Shown one piece after another: positions 45,584 to 55,177 of a DNA stretch of 64,000 nucleotides. The notes beneath the pieces are model-generated. The model searched no databases. It had not been told where the DNA came from and saw nothing but the letters and a program-made list of their open reading frames with translations. The position numbers and the translations under genes were made by a program. Numbering within the stretch: the first letter of the stretch is position 1; every line of letters starts with the position of its first letter. The stretch lies in contig NZ_SLWW01000005.1 in assembly GCF_004342445.1 (NCBI RefSeq), positions 62,001 to 126,000 on the forward strand, read 5' to 3'. This DNA is from Rhodovulum euryhalinum. Lineage in GTDB: Bacteria > Pseudomonadota > Alphaproteobacteria > Rhodobacterales > Rhodobacteraceae.

Positions 45584-47947
45584 TCAGGCGCCCCAGGGAA
45601 TCCAGACCGTCCTGACCTCGGTGGCCGCGCGGATGAACGCGCGGCCTTCGCCTGCGGGGCCTGTCCAGTCACGCGCGCGGCCGTGGTTCACCCACGTCCG
45701 TTTCAGGTTCCCCGCGGCGGCGTGTTCGATGGTCGCTGACAGGTCAGAGGACGAGAACGACCAGACCGCGTCAACGTCCATATGGGCGGCCAGCGGGTCG
45801 GCCAGCGTGGGATGGGCGCCGGTCACGATGTTCACGACGCCCCCCGGCACGTCCGACGTGTCGAGCACCTGGTACAGGTCCGTTGCGGCCAGCGGGTGGG
45901 TCTCGGATGGCACCAGCACGCAGGCATTGCCCATCGCGATCGCGGGCCCCATGACCGATACGAGGCCCAGAAGCGGCGCCTCGTCCGGGCAGAGCACGCC
46001 GATCACGCCGGCCGGCACGTTCATCGCCAGCGCCGTGCCGCGGATCGGAACGGCCTTGATCTCGCCCGCGGCCTTGTCGGCCCAGGCGGCCCAGGTGAAA
46101 AGCCGGTCGATGCTGGCCTCGACCTCGGCGGTCGCCGCCGCTTTCTGCCCGCCGGTCATGGCATGCAGTCGTCCGGCGAATTCACCCGCCCGTGCGGACA
46201 GGTTCTCGGCGATGTAGTAGAGCACCTGCGCGCGGTTGTGCGCGCTTGCCGCGGCCCAGCCCGGTTGTGCCTTGCGCGCGGCCTCGACCGCGTTCCGGAT
46301 GTCCTTGCGATTGCCCAGACTCACATGGCCGAGACGCCGCCCCCTGGCCCCGTGGACGGCCCGGGAATAGCCCCCGTCGGACCGCACCTGTTTGCCGCCG
46401 ACATACAGCTTGGCGGTCCGGTCCAGCGGGTCGGCCGGTTCGGGCGCGTTCGCGTTGGCGGGCGCGACCAGCGGCTTCAAGGGCTTGGGTGTCCCGGCGG
46501 GACGCAGGTATTCCACCAGCCCCTCCCATCCGCCCTCGCGTCCGAAGCCGCTTTCGCGCAGCCCCCCGAAGCCTGCCGCCGCGTCGAACATGTTCGCGCC
46601 GTTCACCCAGACCACCCCCGCGGCGAGCTTTGGCGCCACGTCCAGCGCGACGTCGATGGACTGGCTCCAGACGCTGGCGGCAAGCCCGTAACGCGTGTCG
46701 TTTGCCAGTTGCACTGCCTCGGCGGGCGTGCGGAAGGTGGTCGAGACGAGGACCGGGCCGAAGATCTCTTCCTGCATCAGCCTGGACGCGGGCGACAGGC
46801 CGGTGATCAGCGTCGGCGGATACCAGCAGCCCCGTTCGGGCAAGGCGCAGTCAGGCTGGAACAGCGCGCCCTCGGCCGCGCCGCCTGCCACCATCGCGGC
46901 GATCCGGTCGCGCTGGCCTTCGTTGATGATCGCGCCGATGTCGATGCACTTGTCCATCGGGTCGCCGATGCGCAAACCCGTCATCCGGGCCTTGAGCCGG
47001 GCGTGGAACGTCTCGGCGATGCCCTCCTGCACGATCAGCCGCGATCCTGCGCAGCAGACCTGGCCCTGGTTGAGCCAGATCGCGTCCACCAGCCCCTCGG
47101 CTGCCCCATCGAGATCGGCGTCCTCGAAGACGAGATAGGGCGACTTGCCGCCCAGTTCGAGCGACAGCGCCTTGCCGCTGCCCGCGGTCGCGATCCGGAT
47201 CGCCCGCCCCACCTCGGTCGAGCCGGTGAACGCGATCTTGTCGATCCCGGGATGGGCCACGATCCGCTCGCCCACCGCGCCGTCACCGGTCAGGATGTTG
47301 ACCACCCCCCTGGGCAGCCCGGCCTCGCGGGTCAGGTCCGCGAACAGCAGTGCGGTCAGCGAGGTCTGTTCCGCGGGTTTCAGCACCACGGTATTGCCCG
47401 CGGCCAGCGCGGGTGCGATCTTCCAGGCCAGCATCAGGAACGGGAAGTTCCACGGGATGATCTGGCCGCATACCCCGTGCGGCACATGGCCTGGCAATTC
47501 CCTGGCCAGAAGCTGCGCGAGGCCTGCGTGGTAATAGAAATGCCGTGCGGCCAGGGGCACGTCGATGTCGCGGCTTTCCCGGATCGGCTTGCCGTTGTCG
47601 AGTGTCTCCAGAACCGCGATCAGGCGCGCGTGCTTCTGGATCAGGCGCGCCAGCGCATAGAGGTGGCGTGCCCGCGCATGACCCGAAAGCCGCGCCCATT
47701 TCGGCTGCGCCTTGCGGGCGGCGGCCACGGCGGCGTCGACGTCCCCGGCCGTGGCTTGCGTCAGTGTCGCCAGTCCTTCGCCGGTCGCCGGGTTCTTCGC
47801 CTCGAACCCGTCGCGGGGGTCGGTAAAGCTGCCGTCGATGAAATGGCCGAACCGGCCGCCCCGGTCGGCAAGCCAGGCCAGCGCCTCGGCTGCGCTTTCG
47901 GGGGCGGGGCCGTAGTCCATCGACTGCATCAGGTCGGAAACAGTCAT
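45584..47947 (-). CDS. ALDH16-type aldehyde dehydrogenase, fused two-domain form
   Basis: A 787-residue protein made of a complete aldehyde dehydrogenase (about 1-500) and a second, truncated aldehyde dehydrogenase-like domain (about 510-787). In the first, IPWNFP (164-169), KPAEQT, FTGSTEVG, Glu264 in LELGGKSP and Cys298 in GQVCCAGSR are the NAD-binding and catalytic residues. The second lacks an equivalent catalytic cysteine. This matches the ALDH16 family, whose C-terminal pseudo-domain aids assembly. deoC lies four bases upstream, so the product acetaldehyde is a plausible substrate. Confidence 0.9.
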   Translation of the reverse strand: MTVSDLMQSMDYGPAPESAAEALAWLADRGGRFGHFIDGSFTDPRDGFEAKNPATGEGLATLTQATAGDVDAAVAAARKAQPKWARLSGHARARHLYALARLIQKHARLIAVLETLDNGKPIRESRDIDVPLAARHFYYHAGLAQLLARELPGHVPHGVCGQIIPWNFPFLMLAWKIAPALAAGNTVVLKPAEQTSLTALLFADLTREAGLPRGVVNILTGDGAVGERIVAHPGIDKIAFTGSTEVGRAIRIATAGSGKALSLELGGKSPYLVFEDADLDGAAEGLVDAIWLNQGQVCCAGSRLIVQEGIAETFHARLKARMTGLRIGDPMDKCIDIGAIINEGQRDRIAAMVAGGAAEGALFQPDCALPERGCWYPPTLITGLSPASRLMQEEIFGPVLVSTTFRTPAEAVQLANDTRYGLAASVWSQSIDVALDVAPKLAAGVVWVNGANMFDAAAGFGGLRESGFGREGGWEGLVEYLRPAGTPKPLKPLVAPANANAPEPADPLDRTAKLYVGGKQVRSDGGYSRAVHGARGRRLGHVSLGNRKDIRNAVEAARKAQPGWAAASAHNRAQVLYYIAENLSARAGEFAGRLHAMTGGQKAAATAEVEASIDRLFTWAAWADKAAGEIKAVPIRGTALAMNVPAGVIGVLCPDEAPLLGLVSVMGPAIAMGNACVLVPSETHPLAATDLYQVLDTSDVPGGVVNIVTGAHPTLADPLAAHMDVDAVWSFSSSDLSATIEHAAAGNLKRTWVNHGRARDWTGPAGEGRAFIRAATEVRTVWIPWGA

Positions 47948-47951
47948 GCGG

Positions 47952-48962
47952 TTACCCCAACGGATGCCGCCACGCGGCCGAATAGGCCCCCGTGACGTGG
48001 TGTTCGATCTGCCGCTCGATATCGGCCAGCAGTGATGACGCGCCGAAACGGAAAAGGTCGGGTGAAAGCCAGCGATCCCCCAGTTCGTCCTTGATCAGCG
48101 CAAGCCAGACCAGCGCGTCCTTCGCCGTTGAAATTCCCCCCGCAGGCTTGAAGCCGACGCGGTGGCCGGTAACGGCATGATACTCGCGGATCGCGCGGAC
48201 CATGGTCAGCCCCACCGGAAGCGTGGCGTTCACGGGCTCCTTGCCGGTCGAGGTCTTGATGAAATCCGCCCCTGCCATCATGCAGACAAGGCTTGCCCGG
48301 GCGACATTCGTCAGCGTCCCCAACTCGCCCGTGGCGAGGATGGTCTTGAGATGTGCTGGCCCCGCGGCGGCGCGAAAGGCGCGCACCTCGTCGTAAAGCG
48401 CGGCCCAGTCACCGGTCAGCACGTGGCGGCGCGAGATCACGATGTCGATCTCGGAGGCGCCCGCGGCGACCGACGCCTCGATCTCGGCAAGCCTGGTGGC
48501 AAAGGGCGTCAGCCCTGCGGGAAAACCTGTGGACACGGCGGCCACCGGGATGTCCGAGCCCGCAAGCGCATCAAGCGCGGGCGCGATCATCTCGTGGTAG
48601 ACGCAGACCGCACCCGTGGTCAGCCCGCTGACCCCCAGCGCGTCCAGCAGGTCCGCCCGCACCGGCTGGCGCGCCTTGGCACACAGGCGGCGGACGCGGC
48701 CGGGCGTGTCATCGCCCGCCAGCGTCGTCAGGTCGATCAGGCTGACCGCCTTGAGCAGCCATGCCGCCTGGATGGAACCCTTGACCGAGCGGCGGCCGGG
48801 CAGGGTGGCACAGCGCCGCTCGGCCGCCGAGCGGTTCACGGCGGCCCGGCGAACCCAACCCGGATCAAGCGGTATCCCCAGGTTGCGAGGGTGGGCAAGC
48901 TGCGGCAGCGCGGCGGGGGCGGTGCACAGATTTGCGGGGTCTTCGGTATGGGTTCGGGGCAC
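47952..48962 (-). CDS. deoC: deoxyribose-phosphate aldolase
   Basis: A 336-residue class I aldolase that splits 2-deoxyribose 5-phosphate into acetaldehyde and glyceraldehyde 3-phosphate. The Schiff-base lysine is in FIKTSTGKE; the other landmarks are SLIDLTTLAGDDT, VAAVSTGFPAG, EIDIVISRRHVL, LKTILATGEL and GFKPAGGI. About 60 N-terminal residues precede the barrel, as in the longer, eukaryote-like DeoC group. It is co-directional with the fused aldehyde dehydrogenase gene (4-base gap), which could remove the acetaldehyde it makes. Confidence 0.94.
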   Translation of the reverse strand: MPRTHTEDPANLCTAPAALPQLAHPRNLGIPLDPGWVRRAAVNRSAAERRCATLPGRRSVKGSIQAAWLLKAVSLIDLTTLAGDDTPGRVRRLCAKARQPVRADLLDALGVSGLTTGAVCVYHEMIAPALDALAGSDIPVAAVSTGFPAGLTPFATRLAEIEASVAAGASEIDIVISRRHVLTGDWAALYDEVRAFRAAAGPAHLKTILATGELGTLTNVARASLVCMMAGADFIKTSTGKEPVNATLPVGLTMVRAIREYHAVTGHRVGFKPAGGISTAKDALVWLALIKDELGDRWLSPDLFRFGASSLLADIERQIEHHVTGAYSAAWRHPLG

Positions 48963-49051
48963 GGTGGTCGGGCACCTGTCGCGGGGGTATCCGCCCTTGG
49001 TGACATGGCGGCAGCGTTCTTGGCAAGCGCGGGCGCGGAACGCCCGGCCTG

Positions 49052-49435
49052 TCAGAGCGTCAGGAAATAATCGTCATGGGCACGCCAGTAGGCGGTCAGG
49101 TCTGCCGCCCGCGCCCGCGGCAGCCCGAGGGTTTCCATCGCATAGAGATCAGCCGAGATAAGTCCCGCCACGCGGAATCCGCTTTGGGCGGCGATGCGCG
49201 CGGGGCTGCCTTCGCCAAAGATCGCCTCGATCTGGGCCGAGGCATTGACCAGCGCGAACACGATGGCCAGAGGCGGGGTCGCGGGCCAGCGCGCGGCCGC
49301 GTCTCGGGCGAATCTGCGCCAGCCCTCGGGGCTGGACAAAAGCATCTCGAGCGCGAACTCGGTCAGCCCGTCGGAGTCGTCCTCGGATCCCGAGGTGCCG
49401 TCGCGCTGGTAGATTACAGCTGTCGGCTGGGCCAT
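49052..49435 (-). CDS. hypothetical protein
   Basis: A 127-residue soluble protein with no signal or membrane segment. It starts with an acidic tract (GSEDDSDGLTEF) followed by a mostly helical region rich in Ala, and two motifs of note: SPEGWRRFARDAAARWP and LPRARAADLTAYWRAHDDYF. I do not recognise a family. It lies 90 bases upstream of deoC on the same strand and may be read with it, but the gap leaves room for separate control. Confidence 0.65.
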   Translation of the reverse strand: MAQPTAVIYQRDGTSGSEDDSDGLTEFALEMLLSSPEGWRRFARDAAARWPATPPLAIVFALVNASAQIEAIFGEGSPARIAAQSGFRVAGLISADLYAMETLGLPRARAADLTAYWRAHDDYFLTL

Positions 49436-50249
49436 GAAAAACCTTTGACTCGATGCCGGACGACTGGGTCCGGCGGAAAAAACACTCGGAAATCGGCGCT
49501 CGCCTGCACCTACGTGGCAGGTGCAGCATGTGGCAATACACGATAGGCTGATGAGGCAGTTCCGACAAGAAGTTCGAACGGCGCTTTAGGCGGAGACCCG
49601 CTCTTGTCCTCTCTTTTTTTGCGGCGGTGCCGTATTGGGCCAGAGAACGGGATGGCCCCGCCCGGGCACGGCGCGGCGAGCCGCCGCTGCTGCGTGTACG
49701 GCGATCCCGTGCCGCGCGGGGCTGACGGCATGCCTTCGGGCATGGCGACGATCGTGGGCGGGGATATTGGGCAAGCGCAGCCACCAGCCTGAAATCACGA
49801 CCAGAGTCCGGGACAATCCAGCCGGGATCACGCCCCGGCGACCCGAAATGACCCGATCGGCAGGGGCCATCTCGCGCCCTTGGCATCCCGCCGGTTCCTC
49901 GGACCGGCGAACCGACCTGTGCGCGCAACTTGGTGCAAAATCCGGAACGAACTGTTTCCAGTTAGGGGACATTACCGGAAGATCCGGGTCCGCTGGCGCG
50001 GAGACCGATCGGCGCGCCCGTGGACAGGATCAAGGCGGGGGCGCAGCCTGCGAACAGGGGTGGCGTTTCAGATGCCGCGTGTCGTGACATCGCCCTTGCA
50101 ATTTCTTCGGCATGGTTCATATATTCAAAAAATTGCATGTGATGCGCAAGCGGCCGCAAGCCGTCGGCTGCATCCAGTGGTAAGGGCAGGGGCAGGCATC
50201 CGTCGCGCGACGGTGTGGGAGAGCCTCTGGGCCCAGGAGGACGGACAGG
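49436..50249. other. long non-coding stretch upstream of the efflux genes
   Basis: I find no supported gene in these 814 bases. Short palindromes are present at 49504-49526 (CTGCACC with GGTGCAG) and at 49948-49961 (AACTG with CAGTT). An AT-rich patch with TTCATATATTC near 50117 is the best candidate for the promoter of the efflux pair. A run of seven T at about 49615-49621 stands out against the GC-rich surroundings. Confidence 0.5.
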
Positions 50250-51224
50250 ATGTCGAGACTCTTCCTTGCGATGCTGGTGTCGTGGATTGCCGCCGTTCCG
50301 ACGGTGGCGGCCGAACTGGTGCTTGAGCCGGTCGAGATCACCGAGTGGAAGGCCGTCTACGGCCAGGTCGAGACCCGCGACCGGGTGCCGGCGCGCGCCC
50401 GGATCGGCGGCACGCTGGTCGAGTTGCAGGTGACCGAGGGCGACCGGGTCGAGGCCGGGCAGCGGATCGCGCGGGTCGAGGACGACAAGCTGACCTTTCA
50501 GCTGCGCGCCATCGACGCGCAACTGTCCTCGCTCGAAACCCAGCTTGAGACCGCGACGACCGATCTTGAGCGTGGCGAGGCGCTGCGCGAGCGGGGCGTG
50601 ATCACCCAGCAGCGGCTGGACCAGTTGCGCACCCAGGTGGACGTGCTGGTGGGACAGACCGGTACCGCCCAGGCCGAACGCCGGGTGATCGAACAGCAGG
50701 TGACCGAGGGGGCGATCCTGTCACCCGATGCGGGGGTGGTGTTGTCGGTGCCGGTCTCGCTCGGCTCGGTCATCACGCCGGGCGAGGCAGTGGCCGAGAT
50801 CGGCGGCGGCGGGGTGTTCCTGCGGCTTTCGGTGCCCGAGCGCCATGCGACCGCGCTGGCCGAGGGCGACGCGATCGCGCTGGGTGCGGGCATGGATGGG
50901 CAGACCGGGCGGCTGGCCAAGGTCTATCCGCAGATCGAGGGCGGCCGGGTGGTGGCCGATGTCGAGGTCGAGGGGCTGGACGGCCGCTTTGTCGGGCGGC
51001 GCCTGCCGGTCCGCCTGCCGGTCGGCACGCGCCGGGCGATCCTGGTGCCGGTGGCGGCGCTGGTGCGCGCGGGCGGGCTCGATTTCGTGACGGTGAAGGG
51101 GGCCGACGGGCCTTTGCGCCGCACCGTGGTGCCCGGAGAGATCCTGCGCCGCGACGGGGCGGACTGGGTGGAAATCCTCTCGGGCCTTGCCGCGGGCGAC
51201 ATCGTGGTGACCGCCGATGAGTGA
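50250..51224 (+). CDS. RND efflux pump periplasmic adaptor subunit
   Basis: A 324-residue membrane-fusion (HlyD-type) adaptor. After a signal peptide (about 1-21) come the lipoyl half-motifs (ARIGGTLVELQVTEGDRVEAG and AILSPDAGVVLSV), an alpha-helical hairpin between them (about 88-155, rich in Glu, Gln and Leu), then beta-barrel and membrane-proximal domains. It is short for the family. ATG 50250 follows AGGAGG. It overlaps the permease gene by 8 bases, so the pair is coupled. No outer-membrane factor or regulator gene adjoins it. Confidence 0.93.
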   Translation: MSRLFLAMLVSWIAAVPTVAAELVLEPVEITEWKAVYGQVETRDRVPARARIGGTLVELQVTEGDRVEAGQRIARVEDDKLTFQLRAIDAQLSSLETQLETATTDLERGEALRERGVITQQRLDQLRTQVDVLVGQTGTAQAERRVIEQQVTEGAILSPDAGVVLSVPVSLGSVITPGEAVAEIGGGGVFLRLSVPERHATALAEGDAIALGAGMDGQTGRLAKVYPQIEGGRVVADVEVEGLDGRFVGRRLPVRLPVGTRRAILVPVAALVRAGGLDFVTVKGADGPLRRTVVPGEILRRDGADWVEILSGLAAGDIVVTADE

Positions 51225-54200
51225 CGCGCCCCAGTCCCCGAAGGCGCCCCGCAAGACGCCATTGGGCATCGCGGGGAACCTGACGCGCGGCTTCATTGCC
51301 TCGCCGCTGACCCCGCTTCTGCTGCTGGCCGCGCTGGCCGTGGGTCTGATCGCGCTGATGAGCCTGCCGCGCGAGGAAGAGCCCCAGATTTCCGTGCCGC
51401 TGGTGGACATCCATGTGCGGGCCGACGGGCTGCGGGCCGTGGACGCCGTCAAGCTGGTGACCGAGCCGCTGGAAACCATCGTCAAGGGCATCGACGAGGT
51501 CGAGCACGTCTATTCCCAGACCTCGGACGACCAGGTGATGGTCACCGCGCGCTTCGAGGTGGGCCTCAGCCAGGACACCGCGATCCTGCGGGTGCGCGAC
51601 AGGATCCTTGCCAATCTCGACCGCATCCCCGTCGGCATCCCCGAGCCGCTGGTGGTGGGCCGTGGCATCAACGACGTGGCCATCGTCGCGCTGACCTTCG
51701 CGCCTGCACCGGGGCAGGACGCGATCACCGCCGCCGACCTGACCCGCATCGCCCGCGAGGTCGAGACCGAACTGGTCAAGATCGAGGATGTCGGCCTGAC
51801 CTATCTGGTGGGCGCGACCGACGAGGCGCTGCGGGTCGCCCCCGACCCCGAGAAGCTGGCGCTATACGGCATCACGCTGCAACAACTGGCGGGCAAGGTC
51901 CAAAGCGCCAATTCCGCCACGCCCGCCGGGCTGGTGCGCGACGCGGGCCAGCAGGTCGGGCTGGTGCTGGGCCGCACGCTGGCCACGCCCGCCGAGATCG
52001 GCACCCTGGAACTGACCGCGCGCGACGGGCGCACCGTCTATGTCCGCGACGTGGCCGAGGTGGGCTTTGTCCACGATCTGGACGAACACCACGTCGCCAC
52101 GCTGTCCCGGGGCGCGGACGGCGAGATCGCGCGCCGCCCGGCGGTCACGCTGGCGCTGGCCAAGCGGGCCGGGGCCAACGCGGTCGTCGTGGCCGAGGAG
52201 GTGCTGCACCGCCTGCACGAGATGGAGGGCAGCCTGATCCCCGATACGGTCGAGGTCGAGATCACGCGGGACTACGGCGAGACGGCCAGCGAGAAGGCCA
52301 ACGAACTGCTGTTCCACCTCGGCCTTGCGACGGTGTCCATCGTGGCGCTGGTGCTGTTCGCCATCGGCTGGCGCGAGGCGGTGGTGGTGGCCATCGTGAT
52401 CCCGGTCACGATCCTGCTGACGCTGTTCGCGGCCTACATCATGGGCTACACGCTGAACCGGGTGTCGCTGTTCGCGCTGATCTTCTCCATCGGTATCCTT
52501 GTGGACGACGCCATCGTGGTGATCGAGAACATCGCGCGCCACTGGGGGATGATGAAACCGGGCCAGAGCCGGGCGCAGGCCGCCATCGAGGCCGTGGCCG
52601 AGGTCGGCAACCCGACCATCGTGGCGACACTTACCGTGGTGGTGGCGCTGTTGCCGATGCTCTTCGTGTCGGGCCTCATGGGCCCCTACATGAGCCCGAT
52701 TCCGGCGAACGCGTCGGCCGCGATGATCTTTTCCTTCTTCGTCGCGGTGATGATCACGCCTTGGCTGATGCTCAGGATCGCTGGCCGCGCGCCCCTGCAT
52801 GGCGAGGGCGGCCACGGCCACCCCGGCGGGCGGCTGGGACGTCTCTATGCCGCGGTCGTGCGCCCGATCCTCGCGCGCAAGTGGATCAGCCTGACGTTCC
52901 TTCTGGCGGTGGTCGTCGTGTCGTTCGGCTCGATGGGGGCGCTTTACACCAAGGACGTGACCGTCAAGCTCCTGCCCTTCGACAACAAGCCCGAACTGTC
53001 GGTCGTGATCGACCTGCCCGAGGGCGCGTCGGTCGAGGCGACCGATGCCGTGGCGCAGGACGTGGCGCGGATTGCGCTGGAGATGCCCGAGACGATCTCG
53101 GCCCAGACCTATGCGGGCACGGCGCAGCCCTTCAACTTCAACGGCCTGGTGCGCCACTATTTCCTGCGCGCCAGCCCGCATCTCGGCGACGTGCAGGTGA
53201 ACCTGACGGGCCGCCACGACCGCGCGCGCACCAGCCACGCCATCGCGCTCGACCTGCGCGCGCGGCTGGGCGTGCTCGCCCTGCCCGAAGGCACGGTGGT
53301 CAAGGTGGTCGAACCGCCCCCGGGCCCGCCGGTGATCGCGACGCTTCTCGCCGAAATCTACGGCCCCGACGGCGAGACCCGCCGCGCGGTCGCGGCCAGG
53401 GTGCGGCAGGCCTTCGAGGACGTGCCCTTCATCGTCGATGTCGACGACAGCTTTGGCCAGCAGCCCGTCCGCATCCGGGCGGAACTCGACCCCTCGGACC
53501 TGGCCTTCTTCAACGTGCAGGAGGCCGACGCGCTGGAAACCCTGCGCCTGCTGAACGGCGAGACCATTGTCGGCTATTCCCATCGCGGCGAGGGCCGCGC
53601 GCCGATCCCGATCGTGGTCGGCCGCGACCGCGCCGACCGGGTGATGGACGAACGCGCGCTGGCCACGCCCGTGCCCGCCAATGCGCTGCCCGGCGGGCGG
53701 GGCGTGGTGGAACTGGGCGACGTGGTGCGGCTGTCCGACGAACAGGCCTCCTACCCGGTCTTCCGCCACAACGGCCGCTATGCCGAGATGGTGACCGCCG
53801 AACTGGCCGGCGACTTCGAGGCGCCGCTTTACGGCATGCTGGCGGTGCAGGAGCGGCTGGACGCGATCGACTGGGGCGACCTGCCCAAGCCCATGATCAG
53901 CCTGCACGGCCAGCCCCTGTCCGAGGCCAAGCCTGTGCTGCTGTGGGATGGCGAATGGGAGGTGACCTACGTCACCTTCCGCGACATGGGCGCGGCCTTC
54001 GGGGTGGCGCTGGTGGGGATCTACATCCTTGTGGTGGCGCAGTTCGGGTCGTTCAAGCTGCCGCTGGTGGTGCTGACGCCGGTGCCCCTGACCTTCCTCG
54101 GCATCATGCTGGGGCACTGGCTGTTCTCGGCCCCCTTCACCGCCACCTCGATGATCGGCTTCATCGCGCTGGCCGGCATCATCGTCCGGAACTCGATCCT

Positions 54201-54441
54201 GCTGGTTGATTTCATCCGCCATTCCGGCGGGCCCGTCACGGTGGAAACCCTGGTCGAGGCCGGTGCCACGCGGTTCAAGCCGATCCTGCTGACGGCGCTG
54301 GCGGCGATGATCGGGGCTGCGGTGATCCTGGCCGACCCGATCTTCCAGGGGCTGGCGCTGTCGCTGCTGTTCGGGCTTGCGTCCTCGACCGCGCTGACGG
54401 TGCTGGTGATCCCGGCGATCTACCGCATCTTCCGGACCTGA
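51217..54441 (+). CDS. RND efflux transporter permease
   Basis: A 1074-residue inner-membrane proton-driven exporter with the two-fold repeat of AcrB-type proteins: helix 1 near 25-45, a large periplasmic loop, helices 2-6 (near 330-520), helix 7, a second loop, and helices 8-12 (near 925-1070). The helix 4 motif GILVDDAIVVIENIA carries the Asp pair of the proton relay. It lacks the extra features of heavy-metal exporters, so a drug or amphiphile substrate is likely, but not shown. It converges with urtE across a strong hairpin. Confidence 0.94.
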   Translation: MSDAPQSPKAPRKTPLGIAGNLTRGFIASPLTPLLLLAALAVGLIALMSLPREEEPQISVPLVDIHVRADGLRAVDAVKLVTEPLETIVKGIDEVEHVYSQTSDDQVMVTARFEVGLSQDTAILRVRDRILANLDRIPVGIPEPLVVGRGINDVAIVALTFAPAPGQDAITAADLTRIAREVETELVKIEDVGLTYLVGATDEALRVAPDPEKLALYGITLQQLAGKVQSANSATPAGLVRDAGQQVGLVLGRTLATPAEIGTLELTARDGRTVYVRDVAEVGFVHDLDEHHVATLSRGADGEIARRPAVTLALAKRAGANAVVVAEEVLHRLHEMEGSLIPDTVEVEITRDYGETASEKANELLFHLGLATVSIVALVLFAIGWREAVVVAIVIPVTILLTLFAAYIMGYTLNRVSLFALIFSIGILVDDAIVVIENIARHWGMMKPGQSRAQAAIEAVAEVGNPTIVATLTVVVALLPMLFVSGLMGPYMSPIPANASAAMIFSFFVAVMITPWLMLRIAGRAPLHGEGGHGHPGGRLGRLYAAVVRPILARKWISLTFLLAVVVVSFGSMGALYTKDVTVKLLPFDNKPELSVVIDLPEGASVEATDAVAQDVARIALEMPETISAQTYAGTAQPFNFNGLVRHYFLRASPHLGDVQVNLTGRHDRARTSHAIALDLRARLGVLALPEGTVVKVVEPPPGPPVIATLLAEIYGPDGETRRAVAARVRQAFEDVPFIVDVDDSFGQQPVRIRAELDPSDLAFFNVQEADALETLRLLNGETIVGYSHRGEGRAPIPIVVGRDRADRVMDERALATPVPANALPGGRGVVELGDVVRLSDEQASYPVFRHNGRYAEMVTAELAGDFEAPLYGMLAVQERLDAIDWGDLPKPMISLHGQPLSEAKPVLLWDGEWEVTYVTFRDMGAAFGVALVGIYILVVAQFGSFKLPLVVLTPVPLTFLGIMLGHWLFSAPFTATSMIGFIALAGIIVRNSILLVDFIRHSGGPVTVETLVEAGATRFKPILLTALAAMIGAAVILADPIFQGLALSLLFGLASSTALTVLVIPAIYRIFRT

Positions 54442-54448
54442 GGACGGT

Positions 54449-54473
54449 GCCACCCGCGATCCGTGCGGGTGGC
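54449..54473. terminator. bidirectional hairpin between the RND permease and urtE
   Basis: GCCACCCGC and GCGGGTGGC form a perfect 9-bp stem with a 7-base loop in the 37-base gap between convergent stop codons. Confidence 0.7.
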
Positions 54474-54478
54474 GGGCG

Positions 54479-55174
54479 TCAGACCGAGACGGCCCGGATC
54501 AGGCGTTCCTTGGGCAAGTCTGCCTTGCTGCCCGTGACTGTCACCGCGCCGCGTTCCATGACGTAGAACCGGTCGGCAAGCGCATAGGCGAACTCGAAAT
54601 ACTGCTCGACCAGGATGATCGCCATGCGGCCCTGATCGCGCAGATACTCGATCACCCGGCCGATCTGCTGGATGATGTTGGGCTGGATCCCCTCGGTCGG
54701 TTCGTCCAGCAGCAGGAGCTTGGGCTTGGTGATCATCGCCCGCGCGATGGCCAACTGCTGCTGCTGCCCGCCCGACAGATCGCCGCCCCGGCGGCTGCCC
54801 ATGTCTTTCAGCACGGGGAAAAGGTCGTAAATCTCGTCCGGAACAAAGCGTTCGGATCTGGGCAGGCAGGCAAAGCCGGTCTCCAGGTTCTCGCGCACCG
54901 TCAGCAGCGGAAAGATCATCCGCCCCTGCGGCACATATCCCACGCCGCGATGGGCCATGCCCTGTGCGGGCACGCGCGGCACCTCCTCGCCGTCCAGCTC
55001 CACCCGGCCGCCCGAGCGCAGGTGCGTGCCCGAGATGGCCTTCAGCAGGCTGGTCTTGCCCACGCCATTGGTGCCCATCACGCAGGTCACCTCGCCCGCC
55101 CGCGCCACCAGGTCGATCCCGTTCAGGATCTGTGAACCCCCGTAATGCAGGGTCAGCCCTTCGGTTCTCAGCAT
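54479..55174 (-). CDS. urtE: urea ABC transporter ATP-binding subunit UrtE
   Basis: A 231-residue LivF-type ATPase. Walker A is GTNGVGKTS, the signature is LSGGQQQQLAIARA, and Walker B is LLLLDEPTEGIQPN, where TEGIQP is a hallmark of UrtE. UrtD-UrtE energise urea import by the UrtABCDE system. It is the last gene of urtABCDE, 3 bases after urtD, and ends at a hairpin. Confidence 0.95.
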   Translation of the reverse strand: MLRTEGLTLHYGGSQILNGIDLVARAGEVTCVMGTNGVGKTSLLKAISGTHLRSGGRVELDGEEVPRVPAQGMAHRGVGYVPQGRMIFPLLTVRENLETGFACLPRSERFVPDEIYDLFPVLKDMGSRRGGDLSGGQQQQLAIARAMITKPKLLLLDEPTEGIQPNIIQQIGRVIEYLRDQGRMAIILVEQYFEFAYALADRFYVMERGAVTVTGSKADLPKERLIRAVSV

Positions 55175-55177
55175 CTT

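Noticed and set aside
45782-47995. Plus-strand open frame (737 codons) opposite the aldehyde dehydrogenase gene
   Set aside because: Shadow of the ALDH16-type gene; no domain or ribosome site.
49504-49526. CTGCACC / GGTGCAG palindrome as an NtrC-type site
   Set aside because: The half-sites match but the gap is 9 bases rather than the usual 5, and the next gene has no nitrogen link.
51862-54453. Minus-strand open frame (863 codons) opposite the RND permease
   Set aside because: Same shadow composition, and the RND gene on the plus strand is unambiguous.
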